From contig NC_087062.1 in NCBI RefSeq assembly GCF_963678635.1, forward strand, positions 71,143,345 through 71,207,344: a stretch of 64,000 bases of DNA, read 5' to 3'. The translations under genes and the position numbers were made by a program. Positions 44,234-55,803 of this stretch are shown piece after piece (position 1 is the first letter of the stretch; each line of letters starts with the position of its first letter). A model generated the notes under the pieces. It made no database searches. It was not told the origin of the DNA and saw only the letters and a program-made list of their open reading frames with translations. Source of the stretch: Symsagittifera roscoffensis. Taxonomy: Eukaryota; Xenacoelomorpha; Acoela; Convolutidae.

Positions 44234-47200
44234 TTTCGAAAATCAGAGGTATGGGCATTATGATTTCCGTGCAAGATTCATGCGAAACATTTGAACCACG
44301 CCAGAGCGCTTGATTTTTAGTGTATTTCACATCCGCAAAAAAATCGGTAATGACATTTTGACGGGTACATCTACGTCAGATCAGATTTTGGTTCCAATGT
44401 ATCCAATTACAGCGATGTAAGCAAATAAAGTTCGGAAAAGAAACTATTTTTGGATCATCTGCGACAAAATACAAGTTACCTCACTCAGCAGCAGTCTTCA
44501 AAACAATCCGCAGTTTTCTTAGTAATTGATGTGATGGGCAAAAAATAAAGAGGCACCAACAGTGTCGTCAAGTAGATTTGACTGACTCCGGTTGCTGGAA
44601 GAGAAGACTTCTCATAGGACACAGACAGGACAACCTCTTCTGATCACTCGCAAAATCACAAAACATTCAATCCAAAGTATTCGATATTTAATCGTCAAAA
44701 CTTTTTTTGTAATCTTCAGTACTATTCACCGATTATTTATAAAACTTGCTCAGTTTTTGCGAACAACCGTCGGGCTAAATTGGCAACCCGAGCAGTTAGT
44801 TTTACTTTAAGTCGGATATTATAATATTATAAAAAAATATTAAATATGAAATATATAATAAATTATAAATATGAAGTATAAAATGTGAAATTTTTTATAA
44901 CTACAACGTTAATGAGGATGTCAATTTTTTGTTTTTTGAGTTCTAAGGTTAAGGTTGCTTTCATTTTATGATAAACTTCGAAGTTTTGAACAATGATTTT
45001 TTTGTTACAATCTAGAGGAAAAATGTTTGCCTGTGTTTATAATTAAGTTATAACACGATTTCTGATTAGTGCTTGAACATGTTTGGGGAGAGCAATAACG
45101 AATAAACCTAATTCAGTCATCTTTTAGCCTCATTGATTTTTCCTTCTATCAAAAAAGACCCAGACAAGTTTAAAGGACTGACAGAACATTTACGGCTGAC
45201 TCGTGCTGATACAATAAGTCTAAAAACATTTCACCGCCATCAGATTCAAAGTATTTTTCTGGTGTTTACCTTGCTGTGAAACAGTCAGTAGGAAGATAGG
45301 ATAAATTTGAAAGGATAAATTTGAAAATGTTTGTGTTGTTTTGGGATGAACGGACGCGAACCTAGTGAAAAATAGAAAAGCATTTGCTCACTAGCTTTAA
45401 ACCAGGGTTCGCAAAACTTGCTGGAATTAAAACACACATACTTTTACAAACATTTTTAGGAGACAATTGTTTTTTTTTCGCACGCTCATTTTCTTTGCAT
45501 TTTTAACATCCCGTTATTTATTAAATTTTCATACACTACCACGCCACTCTCAGCTATTTTTTAACAGACAAGAATTCTAAAGAAACTGATTGCTGAAGTT
45601 TGCAAATTTTTCACTAAAATGAACGGAGGACGAGCTGAAGGCGTTGAAAGTTAAAATCTGATGAAATCCAAGGCGGCATATTTTGTAACACTGGGCGTTT
45701 AAATTGACGTTTGGTTAGCGACTACCAGAACCAATAAAGTTCTTTTTTTCTGACCCGAAATACTTTATATCTAATTTAAATTTCTGGTGAGAAATCCTTT
45801 ATGAAATGGTTAAATAAAGCATGGATTTTCTTAAAATTTTTTCTTTTTCTCATCTAATTTCTGATCAAAAATTAGCTAAATCGAGGATGTTTCTAGCTAG
45901 AAAACGTCTCCTGGTGGGGCTCGAGCACCCGACCATCAATTAATAAGGCGGTTGAGCTAACCAGTAGTTATATCGCTACCTTGATAACGATAAATAGTTT
46001 TAGCAATCTTATACAAAGTAATATTTGTTACAACAAGAGTTAATTTGTATTGTTTTGCTACTGATATATTGTGTATACTAGAAGCATCTTTATCTCGTTG
46101 CGGTTGAGCTGTGAATTGATTTCTGTTTTTTTTCCAGAAATTATTTATTTCTAATTTAGAAAAGAAACTCTAGAAAAGAAACATTATTTTTGCATAGAAA
46201 ATACGAGAAAACTTGGCTAGATAATCTATTAAAAGTTATATCTAGAAAAACAGCCTCCGTTGGGTACGGGTAATTATATGAATCCCGCTGATACAAATGC
46301 ATAAACTTAGCTCTTGTCTTTTCAGGTTTCCTTGAAGTTGTTTGCCGTTTAAACGAATTCGGTCAAAAATCGTCGAATTACACAGTTGAGCAGGTTTTCT
46401 ACGTTTAGTGGCAAATTGCGTAATTTGAACAAAAACGGCGGAATCAAGAAAATTTTGCATATCCTAGTACAAAATAGCCAAATCAAAACTGCACAAAGCT
46501 TTGATACTTGGTGGAACTAGTTTCAACTGCTAAAATTTGTTTTTTGTAACTCCATGGGTAAAAAACATTTTGTGTAGACTCAGTTTTTTTATTGGATTCC
46601 TGAAAAAATCCTCAAATAAGTGACAGCTATTTTTAGCAGCAATCAGACATGGGGTATTAATATTTTTGCTTGGCTTCAAAACCAATCTCGACGTTGTGAA
46701 GACCAAAGTTTTGGTCAACACTAGCAAGGTAAAAGCATGAGTTAGGTAAAAACTAGCAAGGTAAAAACTTTGACCACGAATAAATGAAACACTGTCAGAA
46801 ATGTGCAATATTAGTCAAACAAAAGTATAGTAACAAAAGTATCTGCTGGATGTGCAAGAAATACAGAAAGTTCCGAGCACAATTGCTTGTGCCAAAAAAA
46901 TTAAGATAAAAAACGGTACATGACCTTCTTTATGTTCGTTTTTTTCAAAGTTTCATTGTTCTGTTTTTTCGGCGCGAGCTGGCGCCAAGAGAATGAGAAA
47001 TTTTTTCTAAAAACTTAATAAAAACAATTAACTCTTATAAATAGGGAAAAACAGTTGATTAGTCCACATTCAATTGGCTTAAACGCCAAAATGTACAGCC
47101 TGATTTATCTCGGAAAATCAAAATGTGGATCTCATCACGACTGAGAGAAACAAATTCTTGAGCTCAGAATACAATTTAAAGCTCAGTTACAGTCACCGCC

Positions 47201-47400
47201 TTCGATTTACTAAGATTTGTAGCTCAAGATGCTTTCAAAGGCTTTAAAAAATGAACTCTTAGCAGTATGTTTTTTAGCGTTTCATCAAATACGAAAACGC
47301 ACAAAAAACGTAACGTTACTACTGAATCCTTTTTTTTTGCGTTTTCAGCATCTTGTTTTCAAAATCAATGAACATAAGCAGTTTCTTTAAAGAACCACCA
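44234..47400. other. No supported gene
   Basis: AT-rich intergenic sequence with short open frames that lack splice or domain support. The only recognisable object is the tRNA-like segment at 45908. Confidence 0.4.
45908..45967 (-). pseudogene. tRNA-like relic
   Basis: On the minus strand CTACTGG..CCAGGAG forms an acceptor-like stem with one mismatch. TTAGCTCAACCG resembles the A-box, and GCTCGAGCCC resembles the B-box. At 60 nt it lacks a normal D loop and anticodon arm. Its 3' end (CCCCACCAGGAG) resembles the complement of the putative element A primer site. Confidence 0.4.
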
Positions 47401-47438
47401 ATCAATTAGTAATAAAATTCGTCCAGTGGAAAAGAGGT

Positions 47439-47446
47439 GATAAAAA
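47439..47446 (+). promoter_or_regulatory. TATA-like box of peptide-precursor gene
   Basis: GATAAAAA, 100 nt upstream of the ATG, within GTGGAAAAGAGG(T/C)GATAAAAA, which is conserved at the same place in the downstream paralogous copy (49548-49555). Confidence 0.45.
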
Positions 47447-47545
47447 TCAATTTCGTAGATTCATCCAAAAAAACACACTTTCATCCACTTTCAATAGCTG
47501 AAAAACTGCCGGCTTGATCTTTTTTAACAGCTTACGGTGCAAAAT

Positions 47546-49042
47546 ATGTCCCAAACAAACTCATTTCTACCATCAACATATTACTTGCTATACGTTGGGA
47601 TAACTATAGTTTTATTGTTGCAGTTGTCAGTATCGGAATTGCTACGTAAGTTGAAACCAAAAAACCCTATCATTAACTAAGTTCCGAATCTGCAAACGTT
47701 TTCATTTCATGCTTGGCTCCAACTTTTTAACTCTCTAGTCTATGTCTGTTTAAACACCAAAATTTCCAACCAATTTTTTCAGAATTTGTAAATAATTAAC
47801 TTATTCATGACTGATCTAATCAAACTCTCGTGCTTAAATTAAAAAGCTGAGCGCATTTAAAGTCACCGCGTTCGGTTTTTAATAACAGTTGTTTGCGATT
47901 TTTTTAAAAAAAAAACGAGGAAATTAAACCTCTTTTTGACTTTCTTGACAATTCGAATTCATCAAGACAAATTTGCGTTTTCTTTATTTTGTTTTCATAA
48001 GTAATGTATATAAGCTTTGGAATAAGTATAAACTGTTTTACCACGATTTTTTTATAGCACCACTATATGGAAATATTTTGGGAAAAACTGCATTTTTTCC
48101 AAAAAAATAGTCCTCATTTCGAAAATGTTTGCTGAAGACTCGACTTTCATAACGAGAGGAAAGTCGACAAAGCTGTTCAGAAAACCGGGCTTCGTCAAAA
48201 AATTATAGCGCACGCCACTAATCAGCAAGAGTCATGGCAAAGATAGGACGTAAAATGCAGCAATTGGAGGGCAAATGTAGCAAGCAAAGGTAAAGCGTGC
48301 AGCAATCGGAGATTTTGATTCCAGAAACTTTTTTGTCACCTTGGATGGTAAACTTCGGCATTGTTTGTAGAGGTTATTGCGCTGATTTGTCATTGAATCG
48401 CCACTGTCGCAAGTCTAAGATTTCCCCCTGATGACGTTCCGGGTCATAGAGACAATCATTTAAGCTGGTACCCAAAAATTATCATTCTTACCAATTTGCC
48501 CATGCCTATATTTCCGGGTTGGTCTAAATTATAAAGCTGCTCTATGCAGGTTTTATATAAGCTTGATTCACACCGTACAAATTAATTTTGATTTGACAAC
48601 TTTATACGGCTTTTTAGGTGAAACCTGGATGTAACTTAAACTTTATACAGAAGATTAACCTTTTTTTAACAGTTATTAGACTTATTTTCGAAAAAGTATG
48701 TTTTTTATTGTTCTGATAATTTGATAATTTGATGTTTTTCTTGCAGTTGAAGTTTATGCTAAACCCATAATACTATATTCGTATCATTACTCGAATTTGA
48801 GCGCTGATTACCAACCCAGTAAATTAGTTCAGTAGGTACTTTTCTTGTATCTTTTTTTAGATATAATATATACGTGCAGGTCTGAATGCATGTTTTTCTT
48901 CTCTTATGTATTCATGTGTATTGGCGCAGAAGGAACTCTTGTGAAAAGAAGACCTCTTGGAAAAAAGGCTATTAGAAGTGGCGCCCTTTCCACTTGCCAA
49001 CAGTGTCGCATTGGCAAGCGTCCATCTGCTGACTGCTTTTGA
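47546..49042 (+). CDS. Small secreted peptide precursor, three exons
   Basis: Exons 47546-47645, 48747-48818 and 48930-49042 give 285 nt and 94 residues with matching phases (1, 1). Exon 1 encodes a signal peptide (VGITIVLLLQLSVSE). The mature part carries dibasic sites (LVKRRPLGKK) and a two-cysteine segment STCQQCRIGKR in which GKR is a classical amidation and cleavage signal, then PSADCF and a stop. Together these suggest a neuropeptide or hormone precursor. Donors are GTAAGT and GTAAAT; the last acceptor (TTGGCGCAG) is weak. Polyadenylation signals follow at 49327 and 49335. I recognise no peptide family. A paralogous first exon lies 2.1 kb downstream, which supports exon 1 strongly; exons 2 and 3 are less certain. 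Confidence 0.45.
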
Positions 49043-49326
49043 ATTACATAGTTCATTAAAAAAATACCAAAGCCTATCTCAATCAGAGCGGAGATTCTGT
49101 TCCTTTTGAAATGTCATTGGTCGTTTGTTTTCTGTCGCATTTAGCCCAATTACTACAGCGTTGGCCCATATTGAGTAAACGGCGAAAACTGACTCCATCT
49201 ACTAATAGGCAGAGAGCTGCAATTTTACTACACCTGAAAAAGTATTTATATTTACACGCTCATATAATTTTGAACTTGCAAACAAACCGGCTACTTTATG
49301 ATACCAATATATTATAACAATGGTCT

Positions 49327-49340
49327 AATAAAACAATAAA
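49327..49340 (+). terminator. Polyadenylation signals
   Basis: Two AATAAA hexamers, 49327-49332 and 49335-49340, about 285 nt after the stop codon of the peptide-precursor gene and before the next promoter. Confidence 0.5.
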
Positions 49341-49547
49341 CAGGAATTTTTTGCTCCAATAAAATGCTTTTTTAAGTAAGAGATTTTTATCAACCGATTA
49401 AGAAACTATTCCACATCTAAGGGGTTCTATTTTTTTTGGGTAGGGCTCAAATAATAATAAAAACAGGCGGACTGATTTGATGATATCTTATGTTTGAGAC
49501 GTGTTTGCCGCAAAAGAAAAACAAAATTAATCAGGTGGAAAAGAGGC

Positions 49548-49555
49548 GATAAAAA
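49548..49555 (+). promoter_or_regulatory. TATA-like box of paralogous first exon
   Basis: GATAAAAA inside the same GTGGAAAAGAGGCGATAAAAA block as at 47427-47446. Confidence 0.45.
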
Positions 49556-49673
49556 GAAGTTTTCAAGTTCAAGTCAAAAACCACTCTTATGTGATTCGAT
49601 TCAATTTCAACAACTGGAAAATTGCCAGCTTGGTTTTTTAAACAACTATTCAGTTCAGCTTGAGTTACACATT

Positions 49674-49773
49674 ATGGCCCAAACAAAATTACTTTTACTA
49701 TCAAGTTATTACTCGCTGTACATTGGAACAACTATAATTTTACTGTTGCAGTTCTCAGTATCGGAATCGCTAC
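49674..49773 (+). CDS. Paralogous signal-peptide exon
   Basis: 100 nt, the same length and phase as 47546-47645. It encodes a closely similar signal peptide (IGTTIILLLQFSVSES) and ends CTAC|GTAAGTTG like its paralogue. Conserved length, reading frame and splice donor with third-position changes indicate selection on protein. An acceptor GTTTTTCAG at 49814 would give a short second exon ending at TGA (about 49901). No match to exon 3 of the upstream gene was found within the next kilobase, so this may be a partial duplicate or the start of a different gene. Confidence 0.5.
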
Positions 49774-50078
49774 GTAAGTTGAAACAAAAAACTCTATAAA
49801 TGAATGTTTTTCAGATTCTCACAATCTGAATCGTTGGCTCTTCATACAATCAGATTCTCTTCATACAATCGTTGGCTCCTATTTTTCCAAACTGCGTTGA
49901 GGTGGTCAAAACAGGTGTCGGTTGTATGGGTCAACCGTTATTCGACTTTTTCAGTCGAACGATGTCCGCTGTCGACTTTGTCATCCATTGTCACACTTTT
50001 TTCGACCTCGGATCGTTTTTAGTCAAGGTTGATTGAACCTGGTTGACTTTTGGCTACTCTGTTTCAAAGAATGAGCAG

Positions 50079-50206
50079 TTTATTGTGAGTTTAATTCAAG
50101 AAACTGCTCTAGAAACGGGAGAAAGCTCAAATGCCGACCCATATGCCGATTCAGGTGACCCAAAAAACTTAAATGTGTTTGATTATGTCCGATGTATGTA
50201 TGTATG

Positions 50207-50237
<31 letters not shown>

Positions 50238-50318
50238 GCATATAGATATGTATGTATGTATATATGTTTGCAGGTATGTATGTATGTATGTATGTATGTA
50301 TGTATGTATGTATGTATG

Positions 50319-50352
<34 letters not shown>

Positions 50353-53300
50353 TGTATGTATGTATGTATGTATGTATGTATGAATGTATGTATGTATGTA
50401 TGTATGTATGTTTGTATGTACGTATGTATGTATGTATAATTGTATGTATGCATGTTTGTGTGTATATATGTTACTCCCCTGATGACTAATGAGCAACTTT
50501 CATGATTTCAAAATCACAAATGCGCAAAACCATTTTAACTTTTTTCCACGAAATTTGATTTTTTGAATTATTTTCAGATCATCTTTTTGAAGCAATGAAA
50601 ATTTTAATTTATAATTTTTTCTTCAGTCATTTTTTGATTGAACTGTAGTTTAATTAATTTTTGATTTCAGCATTAGAAAAGTCCTGAATTTTTCAACTTT
50701 TTGATCCATTCTTCTCGATGGAGTTGTCAAAGTTTTGGTTGTTTCAAACTTTTGTCGCTCTTTTTTTCCAATATGGTCAGAACACCTTTGTTTTTCAGTA
50801 TGTTTATTACCATTTCAAGGTAAAAGAAAAACCAATTAAGTCAATAAAACTGGCTTTTCAAGCAATTCAATTGTGAAGGATCGCAGTTTTTGATATATAA
50901 GAAAAATTGAAGATTTTTTTCTTCTGAATGGTTTCATTTTGCACAATTTTTTTTTCTGAAATCAAATTATTTTGTTTTGAATCAAAATAAGTCTCCGCTA
51001 ATAGTTAGTAGTTTCCGTTAGTGGAATTTTCAAATGTATAATAGCATAATCACTAATAGCATTAAAAAAATTGTTTCTTGAACACGCTTCTCAATTTTTA
51101 TATCGAATTTTTAAAAGTTGGAAAAAACTTTTGGTTTGATGGACATCATCATTGGACCTATATCCGTTTTTTATCCAAAGTATATACATTAGAAACAACT
51201 CTTTCACATTTATATTTTCAATTAATCTTAGCCCCAACAATTAGAAAAAAATAGTCGTTCACTAACACTCACAAAAGATGAGAAAAAATTAGTAGTTCAC
51301 TAACGCTCACAACAATCAATTAGTTTTTTAGCTGAGTCAATATGGTGCAACTTATTTAGCAAAACTTGGGCCAAAATACAATCATTTTTTTCTTGTTTAA
51401 CCTAACAATAGTTACGACTGAACTACCGGATCAAATGCGGATGAAAAATTTATTAAGAGAGCCCAACAAAGTTTGAAAAGAAATTTTTAAAATTTCGATG
51501 GTTTATATGAACCATTTATTATCATTTAAAAAGGAGATTTTTTAATTTGTAAAAATGACATTTTTTTGCTATTAAACAAAAATACATTTCTCTATAAAAA
51601 CATTAGAAGATTACACCCTTCGTAAAATTTGCCGCAATGCATAAGAGGCTGACTTCGTTATAATTGGGTCAGTTATTGATCCGGTAGTTCTGGCACTATT
51701 TTTGTTTGGGTAAAAAACCAAAAATGATCTGTTTTGGCCTAAATTTTGGTTCCAAATTTCGGCAAAATTTTCCATTGTTTTAATAGTGTACCTCAATCTA
51801 CAAAAAAGGATCAACTTACGTGGGAAAAAAACTTCTAAATGAACTGAACTGATGAGACATGTGAATTTTTAGAGCGTGGCAGCAAACATTTCCTAACAGT
51901 CGACAAACGGGACAGGACTAAAGAATGGTTCATAGGCAAAAGAAACGTAAGTCATTATAATTTCGAAAATTCACCCAATCGTTCGCCAATAAGTCATGCT
52001 CCCTCGCAAATCAAAGTCATGCTCCCTCGGCAAATCCTCGATCATCATGTTTCGACCTATCATCTTAAACTTGTTTAAAACTTTCAAATGTCAAATTTTA
52101 ATTTGGGCCAAAACTGCTACTCTGCAGTTCCTTTGACAACATTTACCAAAATTGACCGAAAAAGTCTTTAGGGGAGGCTGCGGAAATAACTTGGATGGGG
52201 TTTCAAGGCAACTGCGGAAAATCAATTTTGACGTCTTTATAAAAGTTCAACAAAATCAAGTTGTTTGACAACCCCATCCCTATATGCTGTTCTCGGGCCC
52301 TCTCCCATTATTTTTAAGCAAAATCATTGAGAAAACTTTGGACTCGCCCCTGTCATGGTGGTATAATTGTGATAAAAAGAAATAAGTGAACCAATTAGGG
52401 CAGTGTGGTTAGACGAAAACTCAGATAAAATGAAGATTTTTTTCAAAAAATTTTATTTATTTTTTTAAAGTTATACTGATTGACAAGGAGTTGTCGACCG
52501 GCATACTAGCATATATGTCCGTTAGTATGCCCATGCAAAAGCACGTAGTTTGGCAATTCGCTATTTAAACTTTTGTTTCCTCAAAACTGCATTTTTATCA
52601 GAGTGCTTTTAGCCAATCTTTTATAAGTGCGGAAAAAATTTTTTTTCCTTTACAAATCAAGTAATTTTCGAAACTAACAAAAAATTTAGGCTTATTTGTT
52701 TTTCATCTGAATGCACACTCCCTCCTAAATTATGCAAATATCGCATGCCAATAGGTACACATGCTAATCGCTACATCCCCGATACAGACAGTGAACTTAA
52801 TAAGCAATCAGTACAGCAAACAAAGCTGAAGCAAGACACCACTTAGAAGAAAATTATTAGCCGAATATTGAATCACTTTCGATTTGAAGGCAAGCAAATT
52901 GTATAAAAATAATACGCTTGCCGCTTAATTCGTTCAATTACACGCCAAAGTGCCTTCTTTTGTTTGTTGTTTGTTTTGCTCGTTATTAAGTTCACTCGTC
53001 TCCTTGTCGTTCACTAATACTTTTTTCCTAATTGAATTAATGAGAAAAATTGAGAAAATGAGAAAATTAATCAAAATATTTGTTTAATTATTAATTTTTA
53101 TCTCCAGAAAGCTTTTATAAAATTTTTTGTCTTTTAATAATGAGAAAGCGAAGGTAAAATTTTCAATTATTATGATTCGGAAACCCGTATTTATCATCGC
53201 TATTTTGCGGACACACTCCCCGTATTGCTTCAAGAACCATTGGGATATTTCACGTGCGATCAGTTAGTTATTTTTCATAATTTGAAACTGATAAGTTTGG

Positions 53301-54353
53301 CCTAATATCGATTATCGCGTAACATGAGCGATAAATTATTCAAGGCAAGATTTTAATTCGACCTGAATTGAGCCCTTGAAAGAATCGTTGGACTTCAAAT
53401 TGAATTTTTTTGTAACGTTCTTGAACAGTTGATCGTTAGCAACATACTCAGTGATTTAAAAAATGTTTAAACAGATTCTGAATTGTTTAAACATAGTGTA
53501 AATCATTAAACGTTTTATTTGACAACACTTGAGGTACATTGGCTGTTGAGCTAAGAATTAAGTTTTCCAGATTAGTTCTGTTTTTATTATTTTCACATGT
53601 GCACGATGGTAGTTTTTCTATAATAAAATGAAACATGTTTCGCGTTCAAACAATCAAACCATTAGTAATACAAAACATCAAATTAATTTTTTTCAGCGCT
53701 GGATCATCGATGAATTATTGCTGATTTATCGCTACAAAAATTAATCATGATATAACAATGAATCCTCGATGACGATCGATAAACGTTCAACCCAAGTAAA
53801 CAACTCAGAATTACCGAACAGCTTTATTATGCTTCGATGAATCATAGGAAAACTATGAATTTAAAAAAAAACGTCTGAAACGATTTTTTATGTACTATTT
53901 GGAAGATTTTGACCAAAAAATTACGTGCGCTCGAGCAAAATTTTAGAGCCGTTCAGCAAAAACTGAATATCGCATAAAATACCAATCGGGGCTTTTGGTG
54001 GTGAAGGTTGAATTGCTGAGATTGGGGAGAAAACTGCCATCGAAAAGTGCAGATTTAATTCGGGTTAGTTATTATTTCTCGGACACTCCAAATGAAAAAA
54101 AAACGTGTTTTTCATTCGTTGCCGAGAAAATTTGGATGATGGTTTTTTTGATGCGTTGTTGACTGATTTCACTGAGCAAAATTTTAGTTTCATCTTAGAG
54201 GCCCTAGTGGCGATATGTTTTGTCATATTTGGTCTTAGTGATGGTTCGTTTTAGATGTTGCCTCTCTCTTCATCCCCTGATTGGAAAGATGAGCTGCGAG
54301 TGTGGCTGAAAGTGAATGAAAACCACCAACACAAATCCAAACTGAGACAACAG
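50079..54353 (+). CDS. Probable C2-domain protein, internal exons
   Basis: Four exons of GC-richer, open sequence with compatible phases: 50079-50154 (phase 0 to 1, donor TCAG|GTGACC), 51873-51946 (AATTTTTAG acceptor, AAAC|GTAAGT), 53947-54063 (AATTTTAG acceptor, CGG|GTTAGT) and 54255-54353 (CGTTTTAG acceptor, CAACAG|GTAAGT). Joined, the last two give a first strand YQSGLLVVKVELLRL and then ELRVWLKV with a basic KSKL patch, the spacing of synaptotagmin-type C2 domains. Exon 2 encodes KHFLTVDKRDRTKEWFIGK. Start and end exons were not found, so the gene is partial. Exons 2 and 4 are best supported by their splice sites; the C2 assignment is by eye. Confidence 0.4.
50191..50470. repeat. (TATG)n microsatellite
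   Basis: About 280 bp of TATG repeats with scattered interruptions. It starts 37 bp after the possible exon at 50079-50154. Translations of YVCM or HTYI type are repeat artefacts. Confidence 0.95.
50471..51872. other. Intronic or intergenic, nothing recognised
   Basis: AT-rich sequence between two candidate exons of the C2-type gene. No repeat or coding feature stands out. Confidence 0.4.
51947..53946. other. Intron sequence with short duplications
   Basis: A tandem duplication of AGTCATGCTCCCTCG-CAAATC lies at about 51993-52037. A perfect 9-bp hairpin GGCATACTA/TAGTATGCC is at 52500-52531. Remnants of Helentron-like interior occur near 53250-53400 (GATCAGTTAG, ATCGCGTAAC). Confidence 0.35.
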
Positions 54354-55293
54354 GTAAGTCTGCAGGGGTGACAATCAGTGGACATATAAACCTCATACAA
54401 AAACACCCATACAAAACTACCCAAAATACTAAACCAAAGTCCACTTGGCTCTCTCTTTTTGAGTAAGATACATGCAGAAACGACTCTAGAGGCCTTCAAC
54501 TTATCGGATCATCAACCTAAAAAATGAACTTTCCTATAAATGCACTTAGTCAGAGCATCAATGATTTGATCAAAATTTGAAAAAGCAATTATGCTGATGA
54601 CAAAACGCTGCATTTTTGACGAAAGCAAGCTATTGGCTCTGGAAAAATTTTGCAAAATTTAAAAAGACTAATTCACTAAGGCAAATGAACATAAATGACA
54701 ACTAGAGTATCTTATTTGAAAGCATAGCAGATTGTTCCGACAGCTTCGTACCAAAAGTTCAGAAAAAATGTTTTGATTGAAAAAAACTGGGTCAAACATC
54801 AGGTAAAAAATACTTGTAACGAAATGGAAGAATATATACAGCCACTATGAGGTAAAACCATACGCTAGAAAGCAAAAAAGTTTTTGTAAAAATGAAAAAA
54901 TGAACTATTTTATCGTTGGCAAGTCAACGCTTTGTCAAAACTAATCGATTAATATAAAATTCGAAAAATCACAGTAAAATAATTTTTCTAGCGTAATTTA
55001 AAAAAAAGAAATTCAAAAACTACTATCATTTCTGGATTTCAACTCCCATTTTGCATTTAAATTAACTAAAATTGATCTGAACAGCACCCACTAAAAAATT
55101 CACGAACTTAGCTCAACTTAGATAAAAAATCAATTCCAAATCTTGCAAAATTGAAAAAAAAATTTTTTTTTTTGAGCAAGCAGTTAATTTTTGAAATCGC
55201 ATAAAATACAAGTTGACAAACTACTCGTCATATTAATGAATGATTCAACTGAAGGTATCAAGTATAAAAAATAGAGATAGAATGACCCGTACG
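54354..55293. other. LINE relic zone, start
   Basis: 54554-54618 reads SINDLIKI, a stop, then NYADDKTLHF, the catalytic YADD block of a LINE reverse transcriptase. The rest is AT-rich and unrecognised. Confidence 0.5.
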
Positions 55294-55524
55294 ATGATTG
55301 ATCTTTCAACAACTTTTGATACTGCTGACCACGGCAACTTGGTTGAAAACAATGTGTAACTTATGAATTAAGGGTAAATAACAAATAACTGATTGCGAAA
55401 ATTCAAAAATTGATCCCGCTTTTAGTTCTAAAGAACATGGTAATCATTTAAAAAATTACTGCCTACGGATTAGCACTAGAGTCAACTTTAGGGCCTTTTT
55501 TAAATGTCTGTAAACGAGTTGAAT
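55294..55524 (+). pseudogene. LINE reverse-transcriptase relic
   Basis: 55294-55360 encodes IDLSTTFDTADHGNLVE, the LSKAFDTVDH block of CR1/Jockey/Rex-type RT. 55468-55524 encodes LALESTLGPFLNV, the PQGSxLGPLLF block. Stops and frame changes separate them. Order and spacing are as in a LINE RT. Confidence 0.65.
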
Positions 55525-55609
55525 AATTTTCAACCTTTAAACTTAATTCCAACTCTTGTAAAAGTTTTATAAAATTTGTTGGTTTAAATGGATAATTGAT
55601 TTTGAAAGA

Positions 55610-55803
55610 CGCACAAAATCTAACTAATGAACAACTTGGCTTTCGCAGTTAATGATGCACAGTTAAAGTTTTGATTCAAGTAATGAAAATATTAGGTTTT
55701 TTAAACAACAAAAATTTAATGACCTGTATATGTCTTGATTTTCTGAAAGTTTTGAATACAGTTGATTGCAGCTTAGCTTCTTTTGAATGGTTTGAAAAAT
55801 TTT
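55610..55803 (+). pseudogene. LINE reverse-transcriptase relic, second copy
   Basis: LTNEQLGFRS (the QFGFR block), two stops, a degenerate helix, then TCICLDFLKVLNTVDCSL, the FLDFSKAFDTVDH block. It represents an independent copy, since the same block is already present at 55294. Confidence 0.6.

Noticed and set aside
50080-50496. Open frames of YVCM or HTYI repeats on both strands
   Set aside because: They are translations of the (TATG)n microsatellite.
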